Below, in pieces: positions 25,131-36,700 of a stretch of 64,000 nucleotides of DNA. Location of the stretch: assembly GCF_032854445.1 (NCBI RefSeq), contig NC_088304.1:13777704-13841703 (forward strand), written 5' to 3'. Source of the stretch: Liolophura sinensis. Lineage: Eukaryota; Mollusca; Polyplacophora; Chitonida; Chitonidae. The notes beneath the pieces are model-generated. The model had not been told where the DNA came from, did no database searches, and saw only the letters and a program-made list of their open reading frames with translations. Both the position numbers and the translations under genes were made by a program. How positions within the stretch are numbered: position 1 is the first letter of the stretch; every line of letters starts with the position of its first letter.

Positions 25131-26855
25131 TAATCAGGGCGTAATCACTACACGTACGACAAAATATTAAATGCTTCCGTGAATAATCATGTAATAATTA
25201 TCTCAATTATCATTAATTGATAATGATAAATTGGATAAATATAATATGTTTTACACCCAATGAACTCATATTCAGGTCTGGTTGTTACACAGGTGATCAC
25301 ATTTTCAGTTGCCCAATTTTAAAATGCCCAAAATAACGTTTCACTGTAAAGTAGTGACTCCCTCCCATTTGAAAAACGTTGCCTATCACTGTCAGTATGT
25401 ATATACAATGGTATATATGACATACTTGCAAACTATCAATTTTTTCTCTTTGATCAGAAGCTTTATTCTCCCTAAAACAGAATTTATAAAAAGCGATAAT
25501 CAAACTTTCATTTGTAGAATTAAAATTACAGAAAAAAAATTACATTATTTCTATTTAGAAAATAATTCTACGTGCAAAACAACGCTGTACTGCAAAAATG
25601 CAGAAACTGACAAAGAGCACACTCATCATTTAAAAAAAAAAAACAACAGATTTTAAACACACTAACCTGTCAGTTAAGCAAGTGATCACATTTATATCAT
25701 AAAAATTACAGGTACATGTATCAAAAGATAACAAAGATATACGTCAAAAATTAATATTTGATACAGAATTGGTCTGAACCCTTGATACACCATCTTTGAA
25801 CAGGTATAATTCATCCTACAGGCTCTACACTTTAATCAATATCAAAGCTGAACAAAAAGTTTTCGCCACCTGAAGATCGAATTATCTGCCTCACAACAGC
25901 CTCGGGGCTGACTTAATGTCATTATTTCGACAGCACTGCATTATTTACAAACCCATTTTTATTCATGATTATGTAATGGCAATTGGGTTCTCCACAGAGT
26001 GCAGACCAAAAAGGTAAAAAAAAAAAAAAAATCAATGGGGCTCTAGAGGGTGAAAACATTTCACCCACTCTTTGCAAAAGTGCTAACAACTACTTCAAGC
26101 ACAATTTTTACCGATGATTCGGCAATACTGGGACCTTTCAACGAGAATGCCAAGGCAGTACAATTAAAACCATGATGTCACCCACAAGTAGTCCTTTGAG
26201 TGTTTGTCAGTTTCTGGCCACAAGTAGGGCAGCTTCAAAAGTTTCTAGACCTATACCTGATATATAGCGCAGGTGCACCTGTCAAGCTGTATATGAAAAA
26301 TATTTCACTTCTGCACCATGTTTATAACAGACACCTGATGCTATTGAACAGCTATTATGATTTGCAACAAAATGAAATACACCTTTGTGCTTCCAAAGTA
26401 ACCATGATACTAAATACACATAAAAGTATATATACACATATTTTTATTTTATTTTACACATTAAAAAGGCAACTTTATATTTGGTTATAAAAGAACATGG
26501 TTTTCTGTGTGAAATACACAAATATAAACACCATTTTTTTTTCAAGTCCGAGATGTAATTTTGGAAAAAACAAAAGAAAACACAAAACATACAGAATAGC
26601 ATTAACTTGTAGAAAAATGATGTGAAGGAATGCAGACAGGATAACTTTAAATATCTCACAAAATGAACATACCACAGAATTTGTCAACATTTTGTGTGTT
26701 ATTCATTCAGTTGTTGTTTTTAATCTTTACCCAAAAATATTTTGCTGATATGTTGACTGACTAGTCAAAAATCAATCACACGTAAAACCCACAAACCTTA
26801 GGATAAAATAATGTCAGCTGCAATATGGCTGAATCACTGTCAGAGCTTCAGTACT

Positions 26856-27053
26856 CAATCAGACAGACAGACAGACAGACAGACAAAATCATGAATCCAG
26901 TCAATCAGACAGAAATACAGACAAACTAATTGAGCCAGTCAGTCAATCAGACAGACAGACAGACAGACAAAATCATGAATCCAGTCAATCAGACAGAAAT
27001 ACAGACAAACTAATTGAGCCAGTCAGTCAATCAAACAGACAGACAGAAAAAAA
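26856..27053. repeat. 85-bp tandem duplication with GACA microsatellite
   Basis: GACAAAATCATGAATCCAGT occurs at 26882 and again at 26967. Each unit includes a (GACA)n run and a GACAAACTAATTGAGCCAGT segment, with a partial third unit. Confidence 0.9.
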
Positions 27054-27338
27054 AAGCCAGTCAATATTAGACACACAGAAAAAGTTAGAATCCAGATGTT
27101 CCATCCCCCGACATTTCCAAAAATAAAGCAGAGAAAATTGAGAAAACCTTAAGGAAATGACAGGGCGTTATTTTGGAAGCATTATGAAAATGGTGTGGAC
27201 TGATTGCACCACTGGTACATCCAGTTTGAATGGAGAAAGTAGCAAACAGAAGTGAATACAATGTACATGAAAATCAATTGTTACACTGAACAAGTACCTG
27301 AACGTGAGTATTATGAAAATAATTACTGGACTGTAATT

Positions 27339-27509
27339 CATTTATTTATTTGAATCGTGTTTTACGCCGTACTCAAGAATATTCACTTATACGACGGTGG
27401 CCAGCATTATGGTGGGAGGAAACGGGACAGCCCGGCGGAACCCCACCATCATGAGCACAATCCTGACAGACCTTCCCACATCCGGCCGGAGAGGAAGCCA
27501 GCATGAGCT
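27339..27509 (-). mobile_element. tRNA-SINE, truncated, between ~70-bp direct repeats
   Basis: Tail and body to GAAGCCAGCATGAGCTT; no tRNA head. Flanked by long near-identical direct repeats (27268-27338 and 27510-27577), far longer than the 11-15 bp duplications of the other copies. Confidence 0.9.
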
Positions 27510-28415
27510 TGAAAATCAATTGTTATACTAAGTACCTGAACGTGAGTAATTCTGAAAATAATTACTGGACTGTAATTAAACGTAAGTATACATAGTTTAT
27601 ATGATAGGGAAGAATTATGCTGAGTTTCATGGAAATACATTTGCATGGACAAAATATTTAAAATGGAAATCACTATTACCCAGGGTCCTAAATGAAGTTA
27701 ATTATGAAAATAATAACGAGATTACCATTAAACTTTAAAATGCACAAGTTCAGATATAATAGGCAAGATGTATGGTATTGAGTTTTATTAAAACTGACAT
27801 AGCAGTTTAATCCCTAACACTTTTGAAAGCGGGTATAATAATGAAGTCAGTTGATCAAACAAACAGAAAGAAAAGACTGAATACTGAAGCCAATCAATGA
27901 AGCAGACAGACAAAATAATAAGCCAAGACAAGATAGTCTGAGAGCAGGCGTTTTTGTGTAGCAATCAAACTGGGTCGGAACAAAGCAATACCGTGAAGCT
28001 ATAAATGAATCTGAACAAAAGTAATAATGCCAGGGAACGGAGTACAACTGTGTGAAAACAACGTTGTCGTGACACTGACACATAAATCATTCATAAAACC
28101 CTCTGATATGATGCCAAGTGTAAAAATCCCATGAGGGACAGGTGACAAATTTTCAATTTGTATACTGTGATACAGGTGTGAGTGTGAAGAAAACTCAAGC
28201 CGTTTTACAGTGCAATAATGACTGTAAGCCACATGTACAGGTGCCCTACTTCTTGACAAGGACAAATGCACTTTTGAAATCTCCACATACACCTGTCATG
28301 GCTGAGTGACCAACAGACAGTTATGCTGTATCATGCATTGTGTTGATGAAGGATCAAATACAAGCTTCCTAATTAGGACTAAAATTAAGAAATTCTTAAA
28401 ATATATCCACGATTA

Positions 28416-28517
28416 GATTAGATTTATTTATTTGATTGGTGACCATAGGCTGCTTCAGACTTTGCCCACATATATTTAGAGAGGAAGCCAGCATGAGCTG
28501 GATTTGAACTCACAGTG
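28416..28517 (-). mobile_element. tRNA-SINE with internal deletion, truncated at the B box
   Basis: ATTTATTTGATTGGTGA joins directly to GAGAGGAAGCCAGCATGAGC and ends GAACTCACAGTG. About 100 bp of the middle is missing. Confidence 0.8.
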
Positions 28518-29495
28518 CCTTAAATCTTGTGTTTTCATCAATCAAATGTTAAAAATATATATATATATTTTTTTACATTTGTAATCTCCTCTTAATTTGT
28601 GCTTTTTTTTTCATCTTTGGCTTTATTTGGGCACAGGTAAAAATATGAAAAATTACCTACATGTGACTGAAAAACTGCCTACAGGCATGTATATGCAGGG
28701 CTGTCCTGTATCAAACTATTTTTTCAGCTAACATGAAAAACCAATACTGTAAATACTGTATTTCACCTAAAGTTTAGCTATTTTCAAGTGACACTTTAAG
28801 TTCACTTAACTCTGACTGATTTTTCCACATTTTATCGTCACTTGGGAGTGTTTTCATGAAGTCTGGTGAATTTCTTAGCAGTGTTGGATTCAAGAGTATC
28901 GCTATTTTCAATTGAAACCTTCATGCGCTTCTGACAGTGCATTTTTTACCATTGAACTTTGGCTGAAACACACCATATCTTAAAGGCAGTGTGAGTCTTT
29001 TTGAACAGGCTGTCACATGTCCTAGTTAACAGTGAGAAAAATGTCAACAAATTTTATCATTCCAACTGAAACTGTTCTGGGATACAGTGCCAGTGACAAA
29101 AAGCTAATGAGATAACAGACACATGGATTTTATTATATTTTACAGCCCAAGCCTTGAGGCTACGTTTGAAAGGTACTTGACAGAGCATTAAATGCAGTAA
29201 AATAGGTGCCCTGCATCTACCTACTCATTCTTCAACAGATGTAGCAGGCTGTGGACAGCTGGTAACTGCCTTCTAATATACCACCTGCAGACAGATGGAC
29301 AATATCAAACAAAAAAATGAAAAATTCATGGTGTGACATTACAGTGTTGAAAATAGGATCAATTTATACAACAATACAAAGTTGCGTACAACATATAAAG
29401 GCTTGGTTTGTTTGGAAGAATGAGACTGATCGCATAGGTTTGTGAGGGGAAACATCTCATTCAACCAGCTGCTGAAAAAAGGGGAGACAACTTAC

Positions 29496-29603
29496 CTTGT
29501 CTGGTTTCGTTTTGACTACTTGTCTCTCCAAGAGTAGTCTCTCTTTAGCAGACTGTTTGATGATATTTTCCAACTCCTCTTTTTCTTGATACATTTGTAC
29601 ATT
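29496..29603 (-). CDS. RIMBP: RIMBP exon 5, coiled coil, residues 181-216
   Basis: Thirty-six codons: NVQMYQEKEELENIIKQSAK, then ERLLLERQVVKTKPDK. Strong acceptor (TTTTTATTTTCTAG) and a perfect donor AAG|GTAAGT, both phase 0. The helix occupies the place of the RDFDRLLRESQREVLRLQRQ-type segment of vertebrate TSPOAP1, but similarity is only general. The basic tail KTKPDK probably ends this helix. Upstream in transcript order, the intron contains a TTAA-flanked MITE starting 75 bp from the acceptor. Confidence 0.8.
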
Positions 29604-29678
29604 CTAGAAAATAAAAATGTTTTGCTCCTAATCATTTTTTAAATCACATTTTTTAAAGTCAATAAACTTTATTTTTAA

Positions 29679-30185
29679 AGGAGAAGAAAACTTAAAACAG
29701 TGACACGCCATACACGTAAAGTCTGAATACGACAAAGCTGGCATAAATCGCTCAGTTCATCGCGTCCTCCATCTTTAACACCCTGTAATTTATGCTGGGG
29801 ATGTGTTGCCTCTCAGCCAATGAGAGCTGTTAAAATTGCCGGCTTGTTCGTGTAAACTTGGAACATACATCCAACATTCCGGTTTCCCGATTGCAAGCAA
29901 AAAATGAACTGTACTGTTTGCTCCCTTCTGGGAAGAAGAGTTCTCCCGGAAATGTACGAACTGCACTTCTGCGATTTCCGACGGCAATTCTCCTCCTAAC
30001 ACAGAAGACTTCAGGACTAGTTCTTAGGCAAAATTGAGACGCCCACAGCGGATTTTGGCGCTGACTTTATTTATAATTTATCAACCTAAGGTACATATTA
30101 GAATTTTTTTTTTGTCGCATGCACCTGCGAGGAAATGCATACTCTTTTCAATGGTATTTGTTGGATATTTAAATTTTCTTCTCCT
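29679..30185. mobile_element. MITE-like element with TTAA flanks
   Basis: 507 bp between TTAA duplications (29675-29678, 30186-30189). Termini AGGAGAAGAAAACTTAAA and, reverse-complemented, AGGAGAAGAAAATTTAAA: 18 bp with one mismatch. The TTAA target suggests piggyBac-type mobilisation (inference). No coding capacity. Confidence 0.8.
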
Positions 30186-30189
30186 TTAA

Positions 30190-30604
30190 ATTAGGCCAAT
30201 AAGCATACAGACACTTTATCCAAGTACACTGACTATTGGTTGAGAAATATTTGGACACGCCATATTCATGGCTGATCCACCACGGTCAGAGTTGAGCAAG
30301 TTTGTCTCAATGGTGTGACACGGGCCTAAATAACCACTCCACCTGCCCCTAGCTGCTTAAATCCATGTCGTAAATATCTCCTGTTTCATTCGTCACACAT
30401 ATTTTTTAATGATAATCCAATGAAGTATTGTTTCATGTGTAAAATGTTTCTAGGCCATACACCACCCGTGTCACACCACTGAGACAAACTTGCTCGACTC
30501 TGACTGTGGCTGAGCAGCCATGAGCATGGCGTATCAGAATATTTCTCACCCAACAGTCAGAGTACTCAGGACTAACAGACACTGTTCCCATACAGGCCTA
30601 TTTA
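30190..30604. mobile_element. Foldback element, arms of about 105-140 bp
   Basis: Left arm (to about 30330) contains GAGCAAGTTTGTCTCAATGG. The right arm (from about 30465) contains its complement CCACTGAGACAAACTTGCTC. The spacer is about 135 bp. It abuts the TTAA MITE. Confidence 0.85.
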
Positions 30605-31054
30605 CAAATACATAAACGGCCATGGCTTGTTTCTCAGATATTGCTGCAAAAACCAGGGAACGTAAATAGGAAACATCAAACACTATAATGTTCCCAGTTA
30701 AAGTTGATCAACACTATATTTTCTGAATCTACATCGACTGAAAGCAAAATCCATAACACAACATGTACAACTACAATTGTTAAGAATGGCTGAAGACAGC
30801 TTTAGACGCTTATGAATTTATAATTTGAAAAATAACACACTTAAATAAACTTTAGGGATTATGCACTGTCAGTGGAAAAAAAAACACAGAAAAAAAAACA
30901 AAAACAGAAAGTGTGTAGAAATGTAGTTAGTCAAGCCATTTTTTCGGGGCGCAAACAACATTTTCACTGAAGAATGACCAAGTGAAAGCACAATTAACTA
31001 CTGCATCCGTTTTCATATAAAATACTGTCCAATGAAAACCTGTTTCGCCCTCAC

Positions 31055-31240
31055 CTCTGGCACAGCGATGGCCTGGTTGCCAAGCTGCTCCGCCAACTCC
31101 TGACACTTCTTGCGAAGCTCCTCAATCTCCTTATCTCTGGCTAACATATTTTTTGCGTACTCTGCCAAATCCCGCGCCCGCTGTCGCGCAAACATGCGCT
31201 TCATGTGATCCACCTCATTGTGGTGGATTTCTTTAGGTTT
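31055..31240 (-). CDS. RIMBP: RIMBP exon 4, conserved coiled coil, residues 119-180
   Basis: Sixty-two codons, the longest exon here. KPKEIHHNEVDHMKRMFA is followed by RQRARDLAEYAKNMLARDK, then EIEELRKKCQELAEQL and a non-helical end GNQAIAVPE. The RQRARDL...LA(K/R)DK pattern matches the second conserved segment of the TSPOAP1 N-terminus and lies the expected short distance after the exon 3 motif. Acceptor TTTTATTCTTGCTCAG is strong; donor GAG|GTGAGG is acceptable. Both are phase 0. Readthrough into the intron would add about 13 residues before a stop. Confidence 0.9.
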
Positions 31241-31408
31241 CTGAGCAAGAATAAAACGAGAAAACAAAATAATCTAATTATGCAAGACATTCATTCCATA
31301 AATGGCATGACATACATTTATCTTTCTCCCCATGGTTTTTTGATGTCGATGATGTTTCTTGCCACTGAAAATAAGGTTGGACAGGCAAATTTTGATAGGA
31401 AGGTTGTA

Positions 31409-31679
31409 TTTATATTATTTATTTGATTGGTGTTTTACGCCGTACTCAAGAATATTTCACTTATACGACGGCGGCCAGCATTATGGTGGGTGGAAACTGG
31501 GCACGGCCCGGGGGGAAACCCACGACCATCCACAGGTTGCTGTCAGACCTTCCCACGTATGGCCGGAGAAGAAGTCAGCATAAGCTGGACTTGAACTCAC
31601 AGTGACCGCATTGGTGAGAGACTCCTGGGTCATTACGCTGTGCTAGCGCGCTAACCAACTGAGCCACGGAGGCCCCAAG
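31409..31679 (-). mobile_element. tRNA-SINE, young full-length copy
   Basis: Near consensus from tail to GCTAACCAACTGAGCCACGG. Perfect target duplication GGAAGGTTGTA at 31398-31408 and 31680-31690. Lies about 170 bp upstream (in transcript order) of exon 4. Confidence 0.95.
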
Positions 31680-32387
31680 GGAAGGTTGTAAGAAATGAGA
31701 GAAACCTGTGAATAAGACACACTTTGTCATGTAGGGTGAAACCACAAAAACATATGTCAAACAAGAAGAGTTTATAGAACAAAAATAAGAGATTTAGAAA
31801 ACCAAAAACTGAATGGCCACTAAAAACTTTATGGCCATATGAAGAATAGAATTATACTTTCGTTTAAATTTTTTTGCTTATACATGTAACAAGATGGTGA
31901 TCGAAATATACTGTATCAGTGTTGAAGAAGAGGCTGATACAGGTATTTTGTACTGAAAATAGATCAAGTTACCTGGAGTGTAATAGAATTGTAGCAATGC
32001 AGAGAAAGGAAATGTAAGAGCAAGAAGAAAACGAGACCTGAGAATAAGGTGAGGATTCAGGATGAGTTAAGGGCAATAGAACAAGGTGTAACAGTATGAA
32101 GAGTGCACAGGTAGAGACAAAGTGCTCAGTTAGCGCAGGTAATGCACAACGTGCTGTACAGAGTGCGATCCAGACAAGGCATACAAACAATCGCCAACAA
32201 TAAAACACACTGCTTAAAATGGTGAGTGAAATTTACATGTCATATTTACCTTTGGAAGCAAATAAATGTTCAACATATTTCAATGGCACGGAACCATATA
32301 TCACATACTTTAAAATATGAAACAAACTTTTGGCTGAACTTATGGGATTTATGAATTTACAAAAATACCAATACTAGTAACCAATAT

Positions 32388-32645
32388 TTATTTATTTATT
32401 TGATTGGTGTTCACGTCATACTCAAGAATATTTCACTTATACGACGGTACCCAGGTGTGGGGAACCGGCCAGAGCCCAGGTGAAACGCACGAACATCAGC
32501 AGGTTGCTGTCAGACCTTCTCACATACCGCCGGAGAGGAAGCCAGCATGAGATAAAGTTGAACTCAGAGCAAATGTACTGGTCGGAGGCTTCTTGGCCAT
32601 TGTGCCTAGCTGGAGTGCTAGCCCCCTGGGCCCCAGAGGTACCCC
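32388..32645 (-). mobile_element. tRNA-SINE, diverged full-length copy
   Basis: Tail intact (TTTATTTGATTGGTGTTCAC); head decayed (GGCCATTGTGCCTAGCTGGA). Confidence 0.85.
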
Positions 32646-33054
32646 CAATACCCAATATAATCCGAAGTAAAGCTGATTTATAGCGTTATATAGGTGCCAC
32701 GTGTATATGACACTGTAATGTACAGTACAACAGACCAACAGTTACAATTTGTCAGAGTATCATAATTAAAATTTACTTTATTTGGTTACTTTTACCAAGT
32801 GTGAAAAAGTTCACAAACCCTGAAAGAAGGGAGGTAAATCTTGTAACCAGAGCAAAAATTTTACAAAGGTAATCATATGTATAAATTAATTCTGCCATTT
32901 TAAGTACACTGAGTGCAAATGACGTTCACAGGTTGCAGGATTTACTTTCCCTGGTTTCAACTGGGGGAGAGGGGGAGTTAAGAACACAAAAAAACAAAAC
33001 ATCACTTGAATTCCAACCCACACAGATCACCACAATTTACTGTCTCGGATATAC

Positions 33055-33186
33055 CTTGAGATTTTCCTGCTGTAAATGCTTGGCCTTCTCTTCCAAGCGC
33101 CTGGCCATGGCAGCCAGCTCAGCATTGCGCCGTTTTAAACTGCGAATTTTCTCCTCCAACGGCTTTTGGTCCGCTTGTTTCTTTTT
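33055..33186 (-). CDS. RIMBP: RIMBP exon 3, conserved coiled coil, residues 75-118
   Basis: Forty-four codons beginning KKKQADQKPL, then EEKIRSLKRRNAELA, then a helix with ARRLEEKAKHLQQENLK. The middle motif is the best family match in the window: vertebrate TSPOAP1 has an almost identical EEKVRRLKRKNAELA-type segment followed by a similar RLEERARKLQ helix. Acceptor ACTATGTGCAG has a weak pyrimidine tract; donor AAG|GTATAT is non-optimal. Both are phase 0. The two weak sites make this exon a candidate for regulated inclusion (inference). Confidence 0.9.
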
Positions 33187-33248
33187 CTGCACATAGTTAA
33201 ATGAAGCCATCTAAAAACCATCAGCTTTAAAGTTCTATTTATGTGTAG

Positions 33249-33278
33249 ACTACTGTATTTCATCTAAAGTTTGGCATG
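33249..33278. repeat. Dispersed element end, TGTATTTCAYCTAAAGTTT
   Basis: TGTATTTCATCTAAAGTTTG also occurs with changes near 28758 and 44309, and inverted near 51825. It is the probable terminal repeat of the family seen whole at 47634-48022. Confidence 0.55.
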
Positions 33279-33350
33279 TAAAAATGTAAAAACATAAAAA
33301 TGTAAAAATGTAAAAACATAAAAATGTAAAAACGTAAAAATGTAAAAACA
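33270..33350. repeat. Short AAAAATGTAAAAACAT array
   Basis: Variants of an 8/16-bp A-rich unit. The low-complexity translation (FLHFYIFM) is meaningless. Confidence 0.85.
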
Positions 33351-33390
33351 CGAGCACATAAACATCTCAAATAATACTTTTGATGCCAAC

Positions 33391-33742
33391 AGTGAGTGAG
33401 TGCTTGGGGTTTAATGTCGTAGTTAACAATTTTTTTGTCATATGACGACGAAAGAATCATTAGACTGCATGTGATGTGCCTCCTTGTTGCAGAACGGATT
33501 TCCACCGCTCTTTCATCTAGTGCTCCTTCACTGAGACACCTTACCGAAGGCAAGTAAGCTGCCCGCCGGAGCCATTGTACTGATACGGGTCAACCAGTTG
33601 TTGCACTTTTCCCTTCATGCTGAACGCCAAGTGACAAAGTTACAACTTCCTCTTTTCAGGTCTCAGGCGTGACTCGACCCAGGACTGACCCCGGATCTAC
33701 CGCTCAAGAAGAGGACACTCTACCAACTTGGCTATCGGGGCT
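33391..33742 (-). mobile_element. Second tRNA-headed SINE family
   Basis: In minus orientation it begins with a tRNA-like head: A box TAGCCAAGTTGGTAGAGTG and a B-box-like GGGTCGAGTC. It ends CATTAAACCCCAAGCACTCA-CTCAC. The body includes GTCATATGACGACGAAAGAA. A related tail is at 61085-61185. Confidence 0.8.
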
Positions 33743-36700
33743 GTTTTTGAAGCCAGCACATTTCTTAGAACATCACAAAGACGATTTACAGTGTGTGACT
33801 GGGTTTTTGATCACAATCTACGACAGGTCTGCTCATCAAAACAAGAATTTATATCCATTCACAATAAGGCTAAGGTTTTGACGGCACTCTACAGAGCGTC
33901 TGTTTGTGGAACGATTCAATATTATGGGAAGTTTCTGGCAAAATCTTGATATCAAAAAATCAAATTCTTTGGAATGTCATCTGTGTGTCCCATTTCCATC
34001 CCCAGAATGGACAAAATACGTACATGAATTTGTACATATACTAACAAAAAAAGGTACAAAATAAGAAAAGCATACATCAAAATATAACTAAAAAAATGTA
34101 TGGCTTTTAAGATGTATTTTGGCAGATAACTTTTTCGATGATTTCACAATGATGCAAAGATATTAAATATCATATTGTGTATTTTAATGTAAAAAATAAA
34201 AAATTGCATTGAGGGTTATCTTGTTAACCCATACTATACTTTTTCACTCTATGATGTCTTTCCAATACTACTTGCAATTAATAACTTAAAACACAGAAAT
34301 AAGAATAAAAGAAAAAAAATATGATTCAGGTCATAAAAAATATACACTTTTGGAGGATAAAAGTTTCCATAATTTCCCAAATATTTTCTAACAATGCTGC
34401 AAATATCTCATACCAACTAAGAATTAATTAAACTGTACATATTTTCTAATGTAAGATATCTTGGAAACACTTTATTAATTTGTTTCTTCCATCCAATTAT
34501 ATGTTTTCCCACCCAGTCATACTATTAACATGGAATGAATTGCATACAGACTGAGAAATAATGGTTTCTGAAAAGAATCAGTTGTGAAAATGAATATCAC
34601 TTTGATATTAAAACTGTCTACAAATACTACAAAGGCACAAAGACAACATAAAAAGCCAGAATGATAAAAACAGGGAAAGCAGGATTGGGTGCTTTCAAGC
34701 AATCTGTAAAAAACATACATATACTGTATATAATATCAATCAATAAACACAAATGTTAAATTATGAAATCGTTTAGCGCATAGCTGTAGGATTAAAAATT
34801 AGCTTGAAATACTGAAGAAGCAAAAAAAAACGTCAAAATTTTTATTTCTGAAGCAAAATGGTATAAAAAAAAAATATGCAATAAAATATTATCATGTATC
34901 GCAACCATGCAAACCATATGTGACGAAAAACTTCACGTCTAAAAATTAATTCTCCAGAAACTATAAGGGGCTAACAAAGCTGGCATGGTCTGGCAAAAAG
35001 TGTCCGAGATTAATCTGTTAAAATCACAAATGAACTGCTAATACACGAGACTGTTCGCACTTTAATGCTTCATCACTAAAAACCACCCCAAAAAAATCAA
35101 CTCTGAGGAGTTTGATATCACAGATTTCATGTACATGCTGTTACAGGCTGTGTTTCAAAACTACTCAATTCTCATCCTTTTAAGCGGATATGACTGTTTT
35201 TGCCTTTGCTACTTTGAAATTATTTGTTCTAAATCGTGGGTTAACAAACACTGTACTTGTATGGAGCAAGAAATAAAGTAAGTAAAACTAATGGAAGTAG
35301 GTGCATGTATTGGTATGGCTGCGGAATGTATTGTCACTTAAGTCAACGTAATTTTCCACTCTTAACTTAAGCATTTTGTTCCCTTCTGTCATAACTGAAT
35401 CGAAATATTTCCTCTCAGTTTAATGTTTAATGTATTATTTCCTTCTTATGTTCTAATATTTTGCACATACATTCATGTACTGTGCATCCTTCAGTCTCGA
35501 GCCACCACTGAATTTGTCCTTCCTACCAATTCTACATGCCGCCCAGGACAATTCTGTCCCACCACAGAAATAAGTCTACAGGTTCTCTTGACAAAAATAG
35601 TAGCGACCACATCTAAATTTAGTTCTGTCGAGTTGAAAGCAATTGTGTCTGGATGGCTGTCTGCTGGGGGGAATTAAAAAAAAAAGACTAAACAAAACTG
35701 ACCTTTAAAAACCGGGGTACCACTTTGATTGTGTTAGTCTCCACATTTTGTACTGGTTGACGCTGCAGGTTTTAAATTTCGTTTAATTTAGATTACTTTG
35801 ACAAGAAAAATTACCATCACTGTTCACCATCACACTGTTCTCTATTATTACCAGAGGTTTCTCAGAATGTGCAAATATTCAGCCACTGACATTTTCCAAA
35901 CTGATGGCGTTAGTTTTACATCACTTCTTCCCCTGTACATGCTTGGCTGAGTAAACATCCCCATAAAGCTGACATTTAACCATAACAAGCATTACGTAAT
36001 CACTGTGGAGAGGTGCAAGAGCATCACATTGATGACATCACCACTGTTTATTTGTTTTTTTTTTTTTCAAACTATGCAAGGTCCACCTAGTTATACAACA
36101 CTACAAACCACCTTCATTTTCCTGGGTCTAGCTATCTCAACAATACGCGGTTTTCCAGTTACGCCATTACAACAACCGATAGATGTCCCGGCACAAAATG
36201 ACGTCGCCATTTTACGGCACAATAGCGCTACTTGCCCATCTTTTAACATGGCAGTAATTGTATTCAAATCAAAATACCGACAGAACATCATTTTTTGTGC
36301 ATTATTGGGAACGCAAATTCACCCAAAAACACAATTCTTAAGATCATTCTAATCCTTTCAGTTAGCTTTCTATATTCTATATACCACCCCATGTTTAAAT
36401 TACCAGATTGGCCCTACTGTGCTGTAAAGTGACAACGTCATATCATAAAGGGACGTCACTCTGTCGTCGTAACGTCATATCTCGAAACATGCGTATTGGC
36501 TCGCTGGTCAACTCCAGGAGCCAGGCCAGTTTTGGTTTAAGTCAAAATTTGAAAATATCCTTTAAAGCCATTCTCCGGTTACAGAAATAACTCATGCCTG
36601 ATTGGTCAAAATGAATAAAATGGCAGCACTTTCGATTTTCCCAGTGTGCACTGTTTTGAACTGCGATATCTCGCTTATGCAGCCACAAAACAAAAGGGTA

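Larger units (their letters stand above)
16762..29495 (-). other. Intron between exons 5 and 6
   Basis: 12.7 kb. Contains adjacent SINEs (17272-17822), an imperfect GACA/GGTCAATTGGA-rich zone (about 19690-20335), a 21-bp array (23011-23492), a CpG-richer block (23940-24760), a SINE fragment near 25.1 kb, an 85-bp duplication rich in GACA (26856-27053), and SINEs at 27339-27509 and 28416-28517. 17880-19690, 20340-22980, 25130-26850 and 28520-29490 show no gene or clear repeat. A short exon could be missed. Confidence 0.5.
29604..31054 (-). other. Intron between exons 4 and 5
   Basis: 1.45 kb, two thirds of it occupied by two abutting inverted-repeat elements (29679-30185 and 30190-30604). The remaining 30605-31054 is AT-rich unique sequence with A-runs and no visible feature. 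Confidence 0.6.
31241..33054 (-). other. Intron between exons 3 and 4
   Basis: 1.8 kb with a young full-length SINE (31409-31679) and an older one (32388-32645). The intervening 31690-32380 is AT-rich and unassigned. Confidence 0.6.

Noticed and set aside
31600-31679. tRNA gene candidates at SINE heads
   Set aside because: A and B boxes are present but the cloverleaf is degenerate and continues into SINE body; these are tRNA-derived, not tRNA genes.
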